DNA of 64,000 nt from an uncultured Marivita sp. (GCF_947488135.1 NZ_CANKYW010000001.1:806001-870000); one strand, 5' to 3'. Positions 8,386-17,909 are shown, numbered from the stretch's first letter. The notes: a model not told the origin generated them from the sequence alone. A program made the numbers and translations.

Positions 8386-10101
8386 ATGATACCCCGCATA
8401 TCCCTCAGCGCCATTCTCTCTCTTAGTCTTATCGCATCGCCTCTTCCGGCCATGGCCAACGACGCCTTGATCGGCGGGATCATTGGCGGCGTCATCGGTG
8501 GTGCGATCAGCAACAGCAACAAACGCGCGGCACCAAAGCGGACCTACACCAAGGCCGCCAAGCCGCGCTCGCCGGGAATCAGCAGCGCGCAACGCGAAGC
8601 GAACAGACAGACGCAAACGGCGTTGAATTACTTCGGGTTCAACTCAGGGACACCGGACGGGGTGCTGGGCCGTAACTCGCGGGCGGCGATCTCTGCCTAC
8701 CAGGCCCATCTCGGATATTCGCCAACCGGGCAATTGACCAGCTTCGAACGCGATTTCCTGATTTCGTCGTTCCACCGGGCTCAGGCGGGGGGTGTGAACA
8801 CGTCCCAGTTGATTGCAAGCAACCCGCAAGGGGTGCGCGGCTTGCTGGTCATGTATCGCGACGAACAGATGAACGGTACCGGAGGCAGTGCGACCTCGGC
8901 CATTGGCGGGCATTACGGTCTGCCGTCCATCGTCGCGGCGGCGGTGAACGAAGTGGCGAAAAGCTCCGACCCTTCTGCGGAACAGTTGGTCCAGCGGCAT
9001 GGCTTCATTCAACTGGCGGATATCAACGGCGACGGTCAGACCGACTACATCATCGATACCTCGGTGACCGGCTCGGCCTTCTGGTGCAACGCGCAATCCT
9101 GCATGGTTCGCGTCTTCGCATCGACGCCCAATGGCTACGAACGCAACGACTTTCAGGCGTTCAACGTCACCCCGGCGATGTTCTCATGCGTTCGCGGCAC
9201 CTGTTCCAAGACCAACGATGGCTCACAGCTCGCAACGGCAAAGCTGATCCCGCAAGCGGTTCAGCCCGATCTGCCCCAGACCCAACTGGCAGCGGTCGCA
9301 GAGCCCTCCACACCCGCCACCCCGGTCCCGTCTGCGCAGCCGGTGGTGAGCGGCGTCACGCAACCTTCTGCGCCCGCAATGTCCGGCCAATTGCCGTCCT
9401 TCATGGGAGGACAGAAAGCGGCGCAACCGTCCCTGGCATCGTTCTGCAACAAGGTGAGCCTCCTCACCAGTTCGAACGGTGGTTTCGTGACCGAGGCGTC
9501 GATGTCGGACGCCAACTTCGCGCTGGCCGAGCAGATGTGCCTGACTCGCACCTACGCGATGGCGCAAGGCGAGGACCTGATGGCCAAGGTGCAGGGCGCA
9601 ACGCCTGAGCAGATCACCGAACAGTGCCGGAGCTTCGGGCCGTTCCTCAAGGATCATGTCATGGCGGTTTCGTTGAAATCCCGTGATGAGGTGCTTCAAG
9701 GGATTTCCTCGTTCATCCTGTCGAGCGGTATGGCACCGCAACAGCTTGCAGGCACGGCCAAGGTTTGCCTGTCGGTCGGATATCGCGTGGACGACATGGA
9801 TGTCGCAATGGGCTCGGCCCTGCTTCTGACATCGCTTGGCGAAGCCGGGTATTCCGAACTTCTGGGCCATCACCTCAGCCAAGGCATCGGCGCCGCCGAG
9901 CGTTCGGACATGGCTCTGGAGTGGTACGAAACGGCTTTGGCGGAATTTACGGATACCGGCACCTCGGTCTTCGCACCCGGTCAGCCCGATCGCATGGCGC
10001 TCTTGCAGAAAGCGGCTTTCATGCTGAACGGCCAGTCCGATCTCGTGTCGGAGGATCCCAAGCCGCAACCGGCCGCGCTTCCTCTGTTGAACGTCGACTA
10101 A
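8386..10101 (+). CDS. Exported peptidoglycan-binding-domain protein
   Basis: A 571-residue protein with a signal peptide ([24 protein letters not shown], cleavage before ND). A glycine-rich patch ([15 protein letters not shown]) follows that resembles glycine-zipper outer-membrane segments. Residues about 65-125 look like a PG_binding_1 domain ([29 protein letters not shown]). A later stretch ([16 protein letters not shown]) resembles an FG-GAP or calcium loop, then a Pro/Ala-rich linker and a helical C-terminal half with several cysteines. The track begins at TTG 8371; ATG 8386 was preferred because GAAAGG lies eight bases upstream and the signal peptide then starts correctly. Its role in the envelope is not known. 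Confidence 0.75.
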   Translation: MIPRISLSAILSLSLIASPLPAMANDALIGGIIGGVIGGAISNSNKRAAPKRTYTKAAKPRSPGISSAQREANRQTQTALNYFGFNSGTPDGVLGRNSRAAISAYQAHLGYSPTGQLTSFERDFLISSFHRAQAGGVNTSQLIASNPQGVRGLLVMYRDEQMNGTGGSATSAIGGHYGLPSIVAAAVNEVAKSSDPSAEQLVQRHGFIQLADINGDGQTDYIIDTSVTGSAFWCNAQSCMVRVFASTPNGYERNDFQAFNVTPAMFSCVRGTCSKTNDGSQLATAKLIPQAVQPDLPQTQLAAVAEPSTPATPVPSAQPVVSGVTQPSAPAMSGQLPSFMGGQKAAQPSLASFCNKVSLLTSSNGGFVTEASMSDANFALAEQMCLTRTYAMAQGEDLMAKVQGATPEQITEQCRSFGPFLKDHVMAVSLKSRDEVLQGISSFILSSGMAPQQLAGTAKVCLSVGYRVDDMDVAMGSALLLTSLGEAGYSELLGHHLSQGIGAAERSDMALEWYETALAEFTDTGTSVFAPGQPDRMALLQKAAFMLNGQSDLVSEDPKPQPAALPLLNVD

Positions 10102-10165
10102 CGACACTGTCCCCGAAGGTCCGGTCGCATCATCGTATTGCGATTCGAGCCTTCGGGATGTGTCG
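10102..10165. repeat. Long interrupted inverted repeat after the peptidoglycan-binding gene
   Basis: CGACAC...CCCGAAGG (10102-10119) pairs with CCTTCGGG...GTGTCG (10150-10165), giving 14 paired bases with a small asymmetric bulge and a 30-base loop, directly after the stop codon. There is no T-run. It may be an mRNA 3'-end structure; the rest of the 233-base space before the tRNA shows nothing I recognise. Confidence 0.5.
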
Positions 10166-10334
10166 ACGCGAAACCCGGCCTTCTACAAAGGCTGGGACAC
10201 GGTAATCGGATACCGGAAAGCGCCTGACATGTGCTCACTTGGCCCGCGATCTGCGGACGTGACGGTTTGTCGAAATTTGCCCTTGCCCCCGATTGCGACC
10301 TTCGCTAATGAGCCGCCTACCAAGTCAAGACAGT

Positions 10335-10421
10335 GCGGTCGTGGCGGAATTGGTAGACGCGCAGCGTTGAGGTCGCTGTGGGGTAACTCCCGTGGAAGTT
10401 CGAGTCTTCTCGACCGCACCA
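10335..10421 (+). tRNA. tRNA-Leu (anticodon GAG)
   Basis: The acceptor arms GCGGTCG and CGACCGC pair fully and are followed by A and an encoded CCA. The anticodon stem CAGCG/CGCTG holds the loop TTGAGGT with anticodon GAG. A long variable arm (TGGGGTAACTCCCG) marks it as class II, and the T-arm has GTTCGAGTC. Confidence 0.96.
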
Positions 10422-10466
10422 TTTTCCTGAAATTTAGGTAATGCGTGCGACTGCTTTAGGCGCACG

Positions 10467-10491
10467 AAAAAACGCGCCCGAGATGGGCGCG
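10467..10491 (-). terminator. Rho-independent terminator of the small exported protein gene
   Basis: CGCGCCC-GAGAT-GGGCGCG is a perfect seven-base stem. On the minus strand it is followed by TTTTTT, fitting termination of the gene at 10514. It may also stop transcripts from the tRNA-Leu gene on the plus strand. Confidence 0.8.
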
Positions 10492-10513
10492 CTCTGTTTG
10501 AAATATGCGGAAA

Positions 10514-10810
10514 TCAGTCCGCCGCGGAAAGTTGAAATTCCTCCGGTTCAGCGGCGTGCATGTTTGCATGCTCCAGCGCGCCAGCCTTCAGCAGGATGTC
10601 ATGCACCAACAACACTTTCATGCCGTGGGCAAGATCGTCACGTGCGTGGACAGCCAGTATCTTCTCGCGATCGTCGGCTTGGATCGCAGGCATGTCGAAA
10701 TCCGTCACGTAATCGTCGATCACCTCCGAGAGAGGCGACGCGCTCACAACGATAGGCAGGGTGATCGCGACGATCATGGGAAAGGCGTACTTGGCAAAAA
10801 AGCGGGTCAT
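10514..10810 (-). CDS. Small exported or membrane-anchored protein of unknown function
   Basis: A 98-residue product starting MTRFFAKYAFPMIVAITLPIVVSASPLSEV, where residues 10-25 form a signal peptide or anchor with a possible cleavage after VSA. The mature part is acidic and helical (DDYVTDFDMPAIQADDREKILAVHARDDLAHGMKVLLVHDILLKAG). The track ORF starts 27 codons earlier; ATG 10810 was chosen for a GAGG SD and a correct signal start. A strong terminator follows the stop, which supports a real transcript. I do not recognise the family. Confidence 0.6.
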   Translation of the reverse strand: MTRFFAKYAFPMIVAITLPIVVSASPLSEVIDDYVTDFDMPAIQADDREKILAVHARDDLAHGMKVLLVHDILLKAGALEHANMHAAEPEEFQLSAAD

Positions 10811-10954
10811 ATCCTCGGTTTCCGTTGGCAGCTGTTCACGAGGACAACGCGAAAGACCGCCAGAGGTTCCGGAACGATGACCGCTGGTCACACAACGCTT
10901 GGTAATGGGGTGGCGCTGGAGCGCAACCTGTAGCGCGCCGCGCCGATGCTGCGA

Positions 10955-11890
10955 TCAGGGCAAGGTGCCCAGCCAGAGCCACGTGGTCAGCACGGAAAGC
11001 GCGCTTGCCAACAGCACCGAGGACGCCGCCACGCGCCGGGCGCGCCCGTAGATATTGGCGAAGACATAGCAGTTCACCCCCGGCGCCATGGCGGCCGTGA
11101 TCACTGCGCTGCGGAAGGCACTGTCCTCCAGCGCGAAGGCAGACCCGAGGCTCCAGGTGATTGCCGGATGCAGCAGGAGGCTCACCGCGCAGACGAAGAG
11201 GATGATCCGCATGTCGCCCTCGGGCCGGTAGCGGTAGAGCACGCCGCCCATCGCGAACAACGCGGCGGGCAGGGCGGTGCGCACCATCATGTCCAATGCG
11301 TCGGTGAACGGACCGGGCAGGGAGATGTTCAGCAGGTTGAACGCCGCCCCGAGCGCGATCCCGATCACCAGCGCATTGCGGAACATCGCCTTGGCGACGA
11401 TCAGCGGCACATCGCGGTTCGGTTGTCTGGTTTCGCGGGCACGCACGAATTCCATCACGGTGATCCCGAGCCCGTAGCAGAACGGCGAATGAAACGCGAT
11501 GATCGCGTAGTTTGCGGACAGCGCGTCAAGCCCGAAGGCGCGTTCCGTGATCGCAAGGCCCAGCAGGACGGAATTGGCAAAGAGGCAGGTGAACCCGATG
11601 ACGACCGCATCCTGCCAGTCGCGTTTGAACAAAAAGCGCGCGCCGAACAGGCCGACGATGAAGCAGGTCAACGATCCGCTGTAAAAACTGATCAGCAGCG
11701 GCACTGAGAAGCTGTCGCCGATGTCCAACGTCCAGATCGCACGGAAGAGCAGGCAGGGGATCGCCACGTTCTGCGTGAAGGTCATCAGCCCGTCGATCGA
11801 ACTTTCGCTCAGAAGCCCGCGCCAGGCGACGGCATAGCCGAACCCGACCACCAGAAAGACCGGGAGAATGATGTCGAGAAGCGCCTGCAT
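10955..11890 (-). CDS. AEC-family transporter
   Basis: A 311-residue membrane protein with about ten hydrophobic segments and an inverted-repeat layout, typical of the auxin efflux carrier (AEC) family. Visible signs are the N-terminal IILPVFLVVGFGYAVAWRGLL, FTQNVAIPCLLFRAI with the helix-breaking proline, and the second-half equivalent AAMAPGVNCYVFANIYG. Bacterial members include carriers for malate, malonate and other organic acids, but the substrate here is unknown. It lies 48 bases downstream of the MBL hydrolase gene on the same strand, at the end of the housekeeping run. Confidence 0.85.
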   Translation of the reverse strand: MQALLDIILPVFLVVGFGYAVAWRGLLSESSIDGLMTFTQNVAIPCLLFRAIWTLDIGDSFSVPLLISFYSGSLTCFIVGLFGARFLFKRDWQDAVVIGFTCLFANSVLLGLAITERAFGLDALSANYAIIAFHSPFCYGLGITVMEFVRARETRQPNRDVPLIVAKAMFRNALVIGIALGAAFNLLNISLPGPFTDALDMMVRTALPAALFAMGGVLYRYRPEGDMRIILFVCAVSLLLHPAITWSLGSAFALEDSAFRSAVITAAMAPGVNCYVFANIYGRARRVAASSVLLASALSVLTTWLWLGTLP

Positions 11891-11938
11891 GTCAGCGCGC
11901 CATGCGTACGGTTCGACCGTCGTATCGTACGGTCGGCG

Positions 11939-12745
11939 TCACCCCAGCGGCTGCGTGATCACCATGCCGTCAAAGGCCGGGGTGATATGGTCGGGCGTTT
12001 CGGCATCGACAGCGGCGTAGTCGAGGTCGATATGCATGTTCGTCAGAACCCCGCGCCGTGGCTTCGCACGCTCCATCCATTCCAGCGACTTGGCCAGATG
12101 CGCGTGGGTCGGATGCGGGTCACGCCGCAACGCGTCGAGGATCCAGACATCGAGACCCTGGAGATGATCGTTCCAGACATCCTCGGAAATGCTGGCGACG
12201 TCCGGCAGATAGACAAGATCGCCGATCCGAAACCCAAGCGCGTCGATGCTGCCGTGGTTCACCTTGAAGGGCGTCAGCGACACGCGGCCTCCGGCTCCGT
12301 TGACATGCACCGGACCGTCGATCGTGTTCATGTCGAGGATCGGCGGATAGGGGCTGTCGGAGGGTTGCACGAAGGCATAGCCGAACCGCGAGAAGAGGTC
12401 GTTCTGCGTGTCGCCATCGGCCCAGACGGCCAAGCGCTTGCGCATGTTGAACACGATCATCCGCAGATCGTCGAGCCCGTGCACGTGATCCGCGTGGCTG
12501 TGGGTGTAGACCACCGCATCAAGCTCTCCGACACCGGCGCCGAGCAGCTGCGCGCGCATGTCGGGGCTGGTGTCGATCAGCACGCGGGTGATCCCGCCAT
12601 CGGTTTCCCGCTCGACCAGCAGGGAACAGCGGCGGCGCACGTTCTTGGGGTTCTCCGGATCACACGCGCCCCAATTGCCGCCAAGGCGCGGAACCCCACC
12701 GGACGAGCCGCAGCCAAGGATGGTGAAGCGCATCTCGCCCATCAC
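11939..12745 (-). CDS. MBL-fold metallo-hydrolase (PhnP-like)
   Basis: A 268-residue metallo-beta-lactamase-fold protein. The N-terminus FTILGCGSSGGVPRLGG and the zinc motif THSHADH, with later metal-ligand candidates (VNHGSIDALGF, LPDVAS, MHIDLDY), resemble the PhnP/RNase Z-like branch, which includes cyclic ribose-phosphate phosphodiesterases. The true substrate is not known. Its ATG overlaps the tatD stop (ATGA), so the two are coupled; the same pairing is common in alphaproteobacteria. A slightly internal start (MGEMRF) is also possible. Confidence 0.85.
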   Translation of the reverse strand: MMGEMRFTILGCGSSGGVPRLGGNWGACDPENPKNVRRRCSLLVERETDGGITRVLIDTSPDMRAQLLGAGVGELDAVVYTHSHADHVHGLDDLRMIVFNMRKRLAVWADGDTQNDLFSRFGYAFVQPSDSPYPPILDMNTIDGPVHVNGAGGRVSLTPFKVNHGSIDALGFRIGDLVYLPDVASISEDVWNDHLQGLDVWILDALRRDPHPTHAHLAKSLEWMERAKPRRGVLTNMHIDLDYAAVDAETPDHITPAFDGMVITQPLG

Positions 12746-13545
12746 GCGGCCGCCTCGTATTGCGCGGCCTTCCAGAACAGCCGTTCGAAATTCGCCTCGG
12801 TCTGCGCGGCGAAATCGGCGTAATCCATGCCGAATACATCAGCCCCGACGCGGGCGGTGTGTGCCGTATAGGCCGGCTCATTCCGCTTGCCGCGATGCGG
12901 GGGCGGGGCAAGGTAGGGGCTGTCGGTTTCCACCAGAATGCGGTCCACGGGTGCCGCTGCGAAGATGTCCCGCAATTCCTGGCTTTTGGGGAAGGCAGCG
13001 ATGCCGGACATCGAGAGGTAGAAGCCCAGTTCCAGCGCCGCACGGGCCAGGTCGGCGGACGAAGAAAAGCAATGCATCACGCAGGTATAGGGCTTCGTCT
13101 TGAACCCTTCGGTGAGGATGCGCGCCATGTCGTCATCGGCGGCGCGCGCATGGATGATCAGCGGCAGCCCGGTTTCCTGCGCCGCCTCGATATGCACGCG
13201 GAGCGAGGCTTTCTGAATGTCGGCGCTTTCGGCGGTGTAATGGTAGTCCAGTCCCGACTCTCCGATGCCCACGAATTTCGGATGCTGCGCCAGCGCGACG
13301 AGGTCATCGACCGTGGCCAGCGGCTCATCGGCGGCGCTCATCGGATGGGTGCCCGCGGCATAGAACACCGGCTCATGCGCCTCGGCAATCGCCCGCACCT
13401 GCGGCTCAAGCCGCAGTTTGGTGCAGATCGTCACCATGCGACGCACACCGGCCTCCAGCGCGCGCGCGATCACGTCGGCGCGTTCGTCGTCGAAATCCGG
13501 GAAGTCCAGATGGCAATGGCTGTCGGTGATCTGTGGTGTAGACAT
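12742..13545 (-). CDS. TatD-family metal-dependent hydrolase
   Basis: A 267-residue TIM-barrel protein with ITDSHCHLDFPDF (first two metal His), GIGESGLDYHY (metal Glu), LIIHARAADDD, MHCFSSS and the closing LVETDSPYLAPPPHRGKRNEP. TatD proteins are metal-dependent 3'-5' nucleases active on single-stranded DNA and damaged ends. Length is normal. It follows holB after 54 bases and overlaps the MBL gene, as in many alphaproteobacterial tmk-holB-tatD strings. Confidence 0.93.
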   Translation of the reverse strand: MSTPQITDSHCHLDFPDFDDERADVIARALEAGVRRMVTICTKLRLEPQVRAIAEAHEPVFYAAGTHPMSAADEPLATVDDLVALAQHPKFVGIGESGLDYHYTAESADIQKASLRVHIEAAQETGLPLIIHARAADDDMARILTEGFKTKPYTCVMHCFSSSADLARAALELGFYLSMSGIAAFPKSQELRDIFAAAPVDRILVETDSPYLAPPPHRGKRNEPAYTAHTARVGADVFGMDYADFAAQTEANFERLFWKAAQYEAAA

Positions 13546-13599
13546 GAGGGTGGTATCGGGGATGCGACCGGGGGCGTCAAGACGTGGCTTGCGGGCGCA

Positions 13600-14727
13600 T
13601 CACGAGCGCGGACAGCCAGCCTGCAACGCCAGAAAACTCGACAGCAAGAGCGATCCCGCCTCCACGTTGACCGCCCGCCCGTGGCGCAGCCGTTCGCCCT
13701 GATCCTGCGCCAGTTGCGCCCATTGGCGCGCGGCTTTGGGCGACGGGCAGAGCCGCTGAAAGGTCTCAGCTTCCTGTGATGCAGCCTGCGGATCGGGCGG
13801 ATGGCCGGTGGCCCCGGTCCGGGCAAGACGGGTCAGCGCCCGGTCGAACAGACCCATCAGCAGGTCAAGCCGCTCTTCCTTGCCGCGCCCTGCCGCGCTT
13901 TCGGACAGGGCGATGGCGTGAGGGCGGCTGAGATCGGGCAGGGTGGAGAGCAGTTTCACGAGATCAGAATAGAGCTTCAGCCCGTCCTGCTGCATCAGCC
14001 GCACGGCCTCACCAACCGATCCGCCGGACAGCGCGGCGAGCGCCGCCGGGTCGGTTACGCTCTGGTCGATCCCGGTGGCCGCAAGCGCCTGCGCCATATC
14101 CGCCGTTCCGAGAGGGGAAAGCCGCAATTCGCGGCAGCGCGACCTAATCGTCGGCAACAGCCGCGAGGGCTGGTGGCTGACCAAAAGCAGCGTCGTGCGT
14201 TCGGGCGGTTCTTCCAGCAGCTTGAGGATCGCGTTGGCGGCGTTCACGTTCATGTCGTCGGCGGCATCGACGATCACAACGCGCCGCCCGCCATCCACGG
14301 CGGAGAGCGAAAAGAAAGTCTTGAGCCGCCGCACCTCGTCCACGGTGATCTGCGCCTTCAGACGCTTTGCCTTTTCGTCATAGGGACGGCGCAGCGCGAA
14401 CAGGCCCGGCTCCGACCCGGCCATGATCCGGTGCGAGACCGGGTGATCGGGCGCGATATGCAGATCCGTTGGTGGCGGCGGCGCACCGAAAAGGCCGTCG
14501 TCTTGCGCAGGCGGTGTCGCCAGCAGGAACCGCGCGATCCTCCAGGCCAGGGTGGCCTTGCCGACGCCGCGCGGGCCTGTGATCAGCCAGCCGTGATGCA
14601 GCCGGTCCGATCCGTAGACTTGCAGGAAATCCGCTTGCGCTGCGTCCTGACCGAACAGCGTGACGGTCTCGCGCGGATGCGGCGCGCCGTCGATGCGGTC
14701 GGGTTCTGGATGTGTGGCTTCACTCAT
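13600..14727 (-). CDS. holB: DNA polymerase III subunit delta'
   Basis: Delta' is part of the clamp loader that opens the beta clamp during replication. The 375-residue product has a P-loop-like LITGPRGVGKATLAWRIARFLL, an acidic motif VVIVDAADDMNVNAANAILKLLEEPPERT and the sensor-type VSHQPSRLLPTIRSRCRELRL, all typical of the family. The track ORF starts nine codons earlier; ATG 14727 was chosen because it overlaps the tmk stop as ATGA, the pattern used throughout this run. The Cys4 zinc site seen in some delta' subunits is not evident. Confidence 0.93.
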   Translation of the reverse strand: MSEATHPEPDRIDGAPHPRETVTLFGQDAAQADFLQVYGSDRLHHGWLITGPRGVGKATLAWRIARFLLATPPAQDDGLFGAPPPPTDLHIAPDHPVSHRIMAGSEPGLFALRRPYDEKAKRLKAQITVDEVRRLKTFFSLSAVDGGRRVVIVDAADDMNVNAANAILKLLEEPPERTTLLLVSHQPSRLLPTIRSRCRELRLSPLGTADMAQALAATGIDQSVTDPAALAALSGGSVGEAVRLMQQDGLKLYSDLVKLLSTLPDLSRPHAIALSESAAGRGKEERLDLLMGLFDRALTRLARTGATGHPPDPQAASQEAETFQRLCPSPKAARQWAQLAQDQGERLRHGRAVNVEAGSLLLSSFLALQAGCPRS

Positions 14728-15350
14728 GGCATGTGCGGGCTTACCGCAGCCCACACGTCGCCTGCAACGGTCTCTGCGTCCCGCGCGCCGTCGATCACGC
14801 GGAAGCGGTCGGCATATTCCGTGGCCAAGGCCAGGAACCCGGACCGCATCGCCTCTTGCAGCGACGCGCCGAAATCCTCGAACCGTTCTTCGACCGTGTT
14901 GCGCGCCTTGGCGCGACTGAGACCGGTTTCCGGGTCCATGTCGATCAGCAGGGTCAGGTCCGGCTCCACCCCGATCATCAGATCGTGCAACGCGTCCACC
15001 TTGGCCCGCAGGTTGCCCCGCGACAACCCCTGATACATGCGCGTGCTGTCGGCAAAGCGGTCGCAGATCACCACCTTGCCCGCGTCCAGCGCCGGCTGGA
15101 TCGTGCGTTCCAGATGGTCGCGCCGGGCGGCGGTAAAGAGCAGGATCTCGGTCTCTGCCGACCAGCGGTCCGGATCACCCTGCAACACCAGCGCGCGAAT
15201 TTCCTCTGCCCCCGGACTGCCGCCGGGTTCGCGGGTGTGGACCACGTCATGCCCTGCGGTGCGTACCCGGTCCGCGAGCATTTTCGCCTGTGTGGATTTT
15301 CCCGATCCGTCGATCCCCTCGAAGCTGAGAAACAGCCCGGATCGGCTCAC
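14724..15350 (-). CDS. tmk: Thymidylate kinase
   Basis: Tmk phosphorylates dTMP to dTDP for DNA synthesis. The 208-residue product has the P-loop FEGIDGSGKSTQAK, the DR-type motif HTREPGGSPGAEEIRAL, VICDRFADSTRMYQG and the LID region. Both ends use ATGA overlaps, with the D-Ala-D-Ala carboxypeptidase upstream and holB downstream, so translation is probably coupled. Confidence 0.96.
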   Translation of the reverse strand: MSRSGLFLSFEGIDGSGKSTQAKMLADRVRTAGHDVVHTREPGGSPGAEEIRALVLQGDPDRWSAETEILLFTAARRDHLERTIQPALDAGKVVICDRFADSTRMYQGLSRGNLRAKVDALHDLMIGVEPDLTLLIDMDPETGLSRAKARNTVEERFEDFGASLQEAMRSGFLALATEYADRFRVIDGARDAETVAGDVWAAVSPHMP

Positions 15351-16519
15351 ATCGTTTCCTCGGCGGGGGTCTGCAAGCGGCCCAGCAGCACCTGCGACAC
15401 GCTCATCATGCGTGCCACGAACCCGCTGGCCGGAACGGCGCTTGCCGCGTAAAGCGGGATGCGGTGCTCGGGCAGGCCCTCAGGGCTGATGATCAGCTCG
15501 GCCAGTTGGCGCCCCTCGGCGATCGGTGCCTCGATCGGCCCGGTATAGACGACCTCGGCAGTCACGGACGTGCCCGGGGTGTTCGGCAAGAGCAGCGTCA
15601 CGTCTTCCTTGGCCATCAACCCGACCGACGCGCTCGCCCCCATCCAGACATCGGCCTCGGCAATCACCGCACCCGCCCGTGTCACGGTGCGTTCGGCGAA
15701 TTGGCGAAAGGCCCAGTTGACGATGGCTTCGGATTCCTGCGCGCGCGCCTGTGCCGTATCGAGACCGGTGATGGTAAAGATCACCCGCCGGTCGCCCTGC
15801 TTGGCCGACCCGACCAGCCCATACCCGGCTTCCTGCGTGTGCCCGGTCTTGAGCCCGTCAGCGCCGATCCCCAGCGTCAACAGCGGGTTGCGGTTGAACC
15901 GGTTGGAGGACTCCGCTTCGTCGAACAGAAATTCCTCTTCGGCGAACATCGGGTAGAATTCCGGGAAATCTTCGATGATGCGCTGCGCAAGCAATGTGAG
16001 ATCGCGCATCGACATGACATGCCCGTCCGCGGGCCAGCCGCTGGAATTCTTGAAAACGGAATTGGTCATCCCCATCTGCTGCGCGCGCTGGGTCATCATG
16101 CGGGCAAACCCAGCTTCGGTGCCATCGGGTGACAACGCCTCGGCCAGAACGACGCAGGCATCATTGCCGGACAGAACGATGATGCCGCGGATCAGGTCTT
16201 CCACGGATACCCGTTCTCCCTGCCGCAAAAACAGGGTCGATCCGCCAAAGGAATTGGCATGGGCCGACACCGGCAACTCTTCCTCAAGGCGCAAACGCCC
16301 GTCGCGCACGGCCTCGAACGCGATATAAAGCGTCATCAGTTTGGACATCGACGCAGGCGGCAGCGGTGTGTCGGCGTTCTTGGCCAGCAACACGGTGCCG
16401 GTTGTCTCGTCCAGCACGAAAGCGGCGCTCGCCTGCGTGTCGAACGCGGCCAAGGGGCTGGTCGACATCAGCAGCGCGGCGGCACCGGCGGCGATGAAAC
16501 TGCGATATGTTCGGATCAT
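15347..16519 (-). CDS. D-alanyl-D-alanine carboxypeptidase (serine-type, low-molecular-weight PBP)
   Basis: A periplasmic DD-carboxypeptidase that trims the pentapeptide of peptidoglycan. The 390-residue product starts with a signal peptide (MIRTYRSFIAAGAAALLMSTSPLAA) and has the three penicillin-binding motifs: SMSK (PASMSKLMT), SGN (IVLSGNDAC) and KTG (GLKTGHTQEAGYG). A C-terminal beta domain (about residues 275-365) fits the PBP5-C domain, and the end is a plausible amphipathic anchor. The track ORF runs far upstream through the SPOR gene in another frame; ATG 16519 has an AGGAG SD. It lies 35 bases after the SPOR lipoprotein gene and overlaps tmk. Confidence 0.94.
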   Translation of the reverse strand: MIRTYRSFIAAGAAALLMSTSPLAAFDTQASAAFVLDETTGTVLLAKNADTPLPPASMSKLMTLYIAFEAVRDGRLRLEEELPVSAHANSFGGSTLFLRQGERVSVEDLIRGIIVLSGNDACVVLAEALSPDGTEAGFARMMTQRAQQMGMTNSVFKNSSGWPADGHVMSMRDLTLLAQRIIEDFPEFYPMFAEEEFLFDEAESSNRFNRNPLLTLGIGADGLKTGHTQEAGYGLVGSAKQGDRRVIFTITGLDTAQARAQESEAIVNWAFRQFAERTVTRAGAVIAEADVWMGASASVGLMAKEDVTLLLPNTPGTSVTAEVVYTGPIEAPIAEGRQLAELIISPEGLPEHRIPLYAASAVPASGFVARMMSVSQVLLGRLQTPAEETM

Positions 16520-16554
16520 GGCAGCTCTCCTGTGATACCCGGGAAGGCGCGCGA

Positions 16555-17445
16555 TCAGTTGGTCACGGCGTAGGCGTCGGTAAAGCCCGATGCCTTGATC
16601 TTGGCAAGCAACGCGCTGCGCTCTGAGCGGGACTGTGCCGGTCCCACCAGCACGCGCCAGAACGTCTTTCCGCTCGAGCTTTGCTCCAGAACCGTCGGCA
16701 CCATACCCGCCTGGCGCATGGCGGTCGCGGTGTTGTTGGCGTTCTGTTCGATGCTGAAAATGCCGATCTGGATGAAGGGCTTGTCCAGTGGCGACGCCGC
16801 AGGCCGGGGCGGGGCGGCCGGGGCCGCCGCCGCAGGTGCCGCCTCGATCGCGGCCGAAGCGCTTTCGGCGATCGGGTCGAGCGTCGTCTCGGCCACGTCG
16901 GTCGGCGCGCCCAGCGTGGCGTCGCCCACCGGGGCGTCCTGAATCGGGGCTGCCGAGGCGTCGTCCGGCACCTCCTCGCGCCGCAGGGCGACCACGTTCA
17001 ATTGTGTCGGCGCGCCGGCCAGCACACCAAGCGCCGCCGCCGCGTCGGACGAGATCTGCAACCGCGGTCCGGGCGTTTCGCGCTCCTTGCGGAAAAGAGC
17101 GCCGATGACAAAATTGCCGTTCGCCTCGTTTCGGATGATCACCCGCTCCGGGTCCGACACATCCGGATGCGCCGCCCAGACCCCGCCAAGCGACGGGCGT
17201 CCGTCCCACAGACCGGGTTCGGACACCTGGAACACTTCGGGGGCTTCGACATCCCGTTCCACCAACCGCGTCGACCGCGTGCCCTCTGCCGCCGCGCCCT
17301 CTTGCGCCGGGGCCGCACCGCCCCCCTGAAGAAATGCCGGAACAGTGCCGTCCTCACATCCGGCCAGGGCCAGAATGCCGGCACCGCAGATCGTCGTGAT
17401 CCGGGCGCTGCGCCAAAGCGGAGATTTCGGGACCGTGATGTTCAT
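16555..17445 (-). CDS. SPOR-domain lipoprotein with a degenerate RlpA-like barrel
   Basis: A 296-residue envelope protein. The N-terminus has a lipobox (ILALAGC), so a lipoprotein is predicted. The middle (about residues 75-165) has GLWDGRPSLGGVWAAHP, RVIIRNEANGNFVIGALFRK and QISSDAAAALGVL, which follow the outline of the RlpA double-psi barrel. The INDRGPF-type segment with its catalytic aspartate is not kept, so lytic activity is doubtful. An Ala/Pro linker leads to a SPOR domain (FIQIGIFSIEQNANNTA...WRVLVGP) that would bind denuded glycan at the septum. ATG 17445 was chosen over the 31-codon longer ORF because it places the lipobox correctly. It heads the cell-wall/tmk/holB run. Confidence 0.82.
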   Translation of the reverse strand: MNITVPKSPLWRSARITTICGAGILALAGCEDGTVPAFLQGGGAAPAQEGAAAEGTRSTRLVERDVEAPEVFQVSEPGLWDGRPSLGGVWAAHPDVSDPERVIIRNEANGNFVIGALFRKERETPGPRLQISSDAAAALGVLAGAPTQLNVVALRREEVPDDASAAPIQDAPVGDATLGAPTDVAETTLDPIAESASAAIEAAPAAAAPAAPPRPAASPLDKPFIQIGIFSIEQNANNTATAMRQAGMVPTVLEQSSSGKTFWRVLVGPAQSRSERSALLAKIKASGFTDAYAVTN

Positions 17446-17629
17446 TGCCTGCTCGCCTTCTGCTATGCCAATCCGAGCGCAATTTGGGACTGACCGCCCA
17501 GCGCCGCTTTTGTTTTGCCGAAAGCTTACAGTCTTCATCGCGCCAAGAAAAGTCTGACGGTGCGGTTGTACAGATTTTCCCCAACCCCGCTTTCAGAATC
17601 GCAATCGGGCGGCTATGTCACCTGCCACC

Positions 17630-17719
17630 GGAGGTTTGGCAGAGTGGTCGAATGCGGCGGTCTTGAAAACCGTTGGGCGTGAGAGCGTCCCCAGGGTTCG
17701 AATCCCTGAGCCTCCGCCA
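17630..17719 (+). tRNA. tRNA-Ser (anticodon TGA)
   Basis: GGAGGTT pairs with AGCCTCC, followed by G and an encoded CCA. The anticodon loop CTTGAAA gives anticodon TGA. A long variable arm and the T-arm GGGTTCGAATCCC fit a class II serine tRNA. No integrase or attachment duplication is visible beside it. Confidence 0.96.
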
Positions 17720-17909
17720 CCTTATCGAAATGGCACGAGACGCTGGATCGGACCGGCTTTCGACAATGAAGCCTCGGAACAGGCTGCGTGTCCGCAACAT
17801 TTCCAAACACCGGCTTGCCTAGGCGATTCCAACGCATCCCTAGACGGGCGCGTCGTTCGTCTTAGCTTTCCGCAATGCACAAAGGATCACGCAGGACGGG
17901 GCTTGGAAA

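Noticed and set aside
16520-17209. 230-codon upstream extension of the D-Ala-D-Ala carboxypeptidase
   Set aside because: It lies in a different frame inside the SPOR lipoprotein gene and would bury the signal peptide.
10335-17719. tRNA genes as integration sites for a genomic island
   Set aside because: No integrase, no repeated tRNA 3' end and only housekeeping genes next to both tRNAs.
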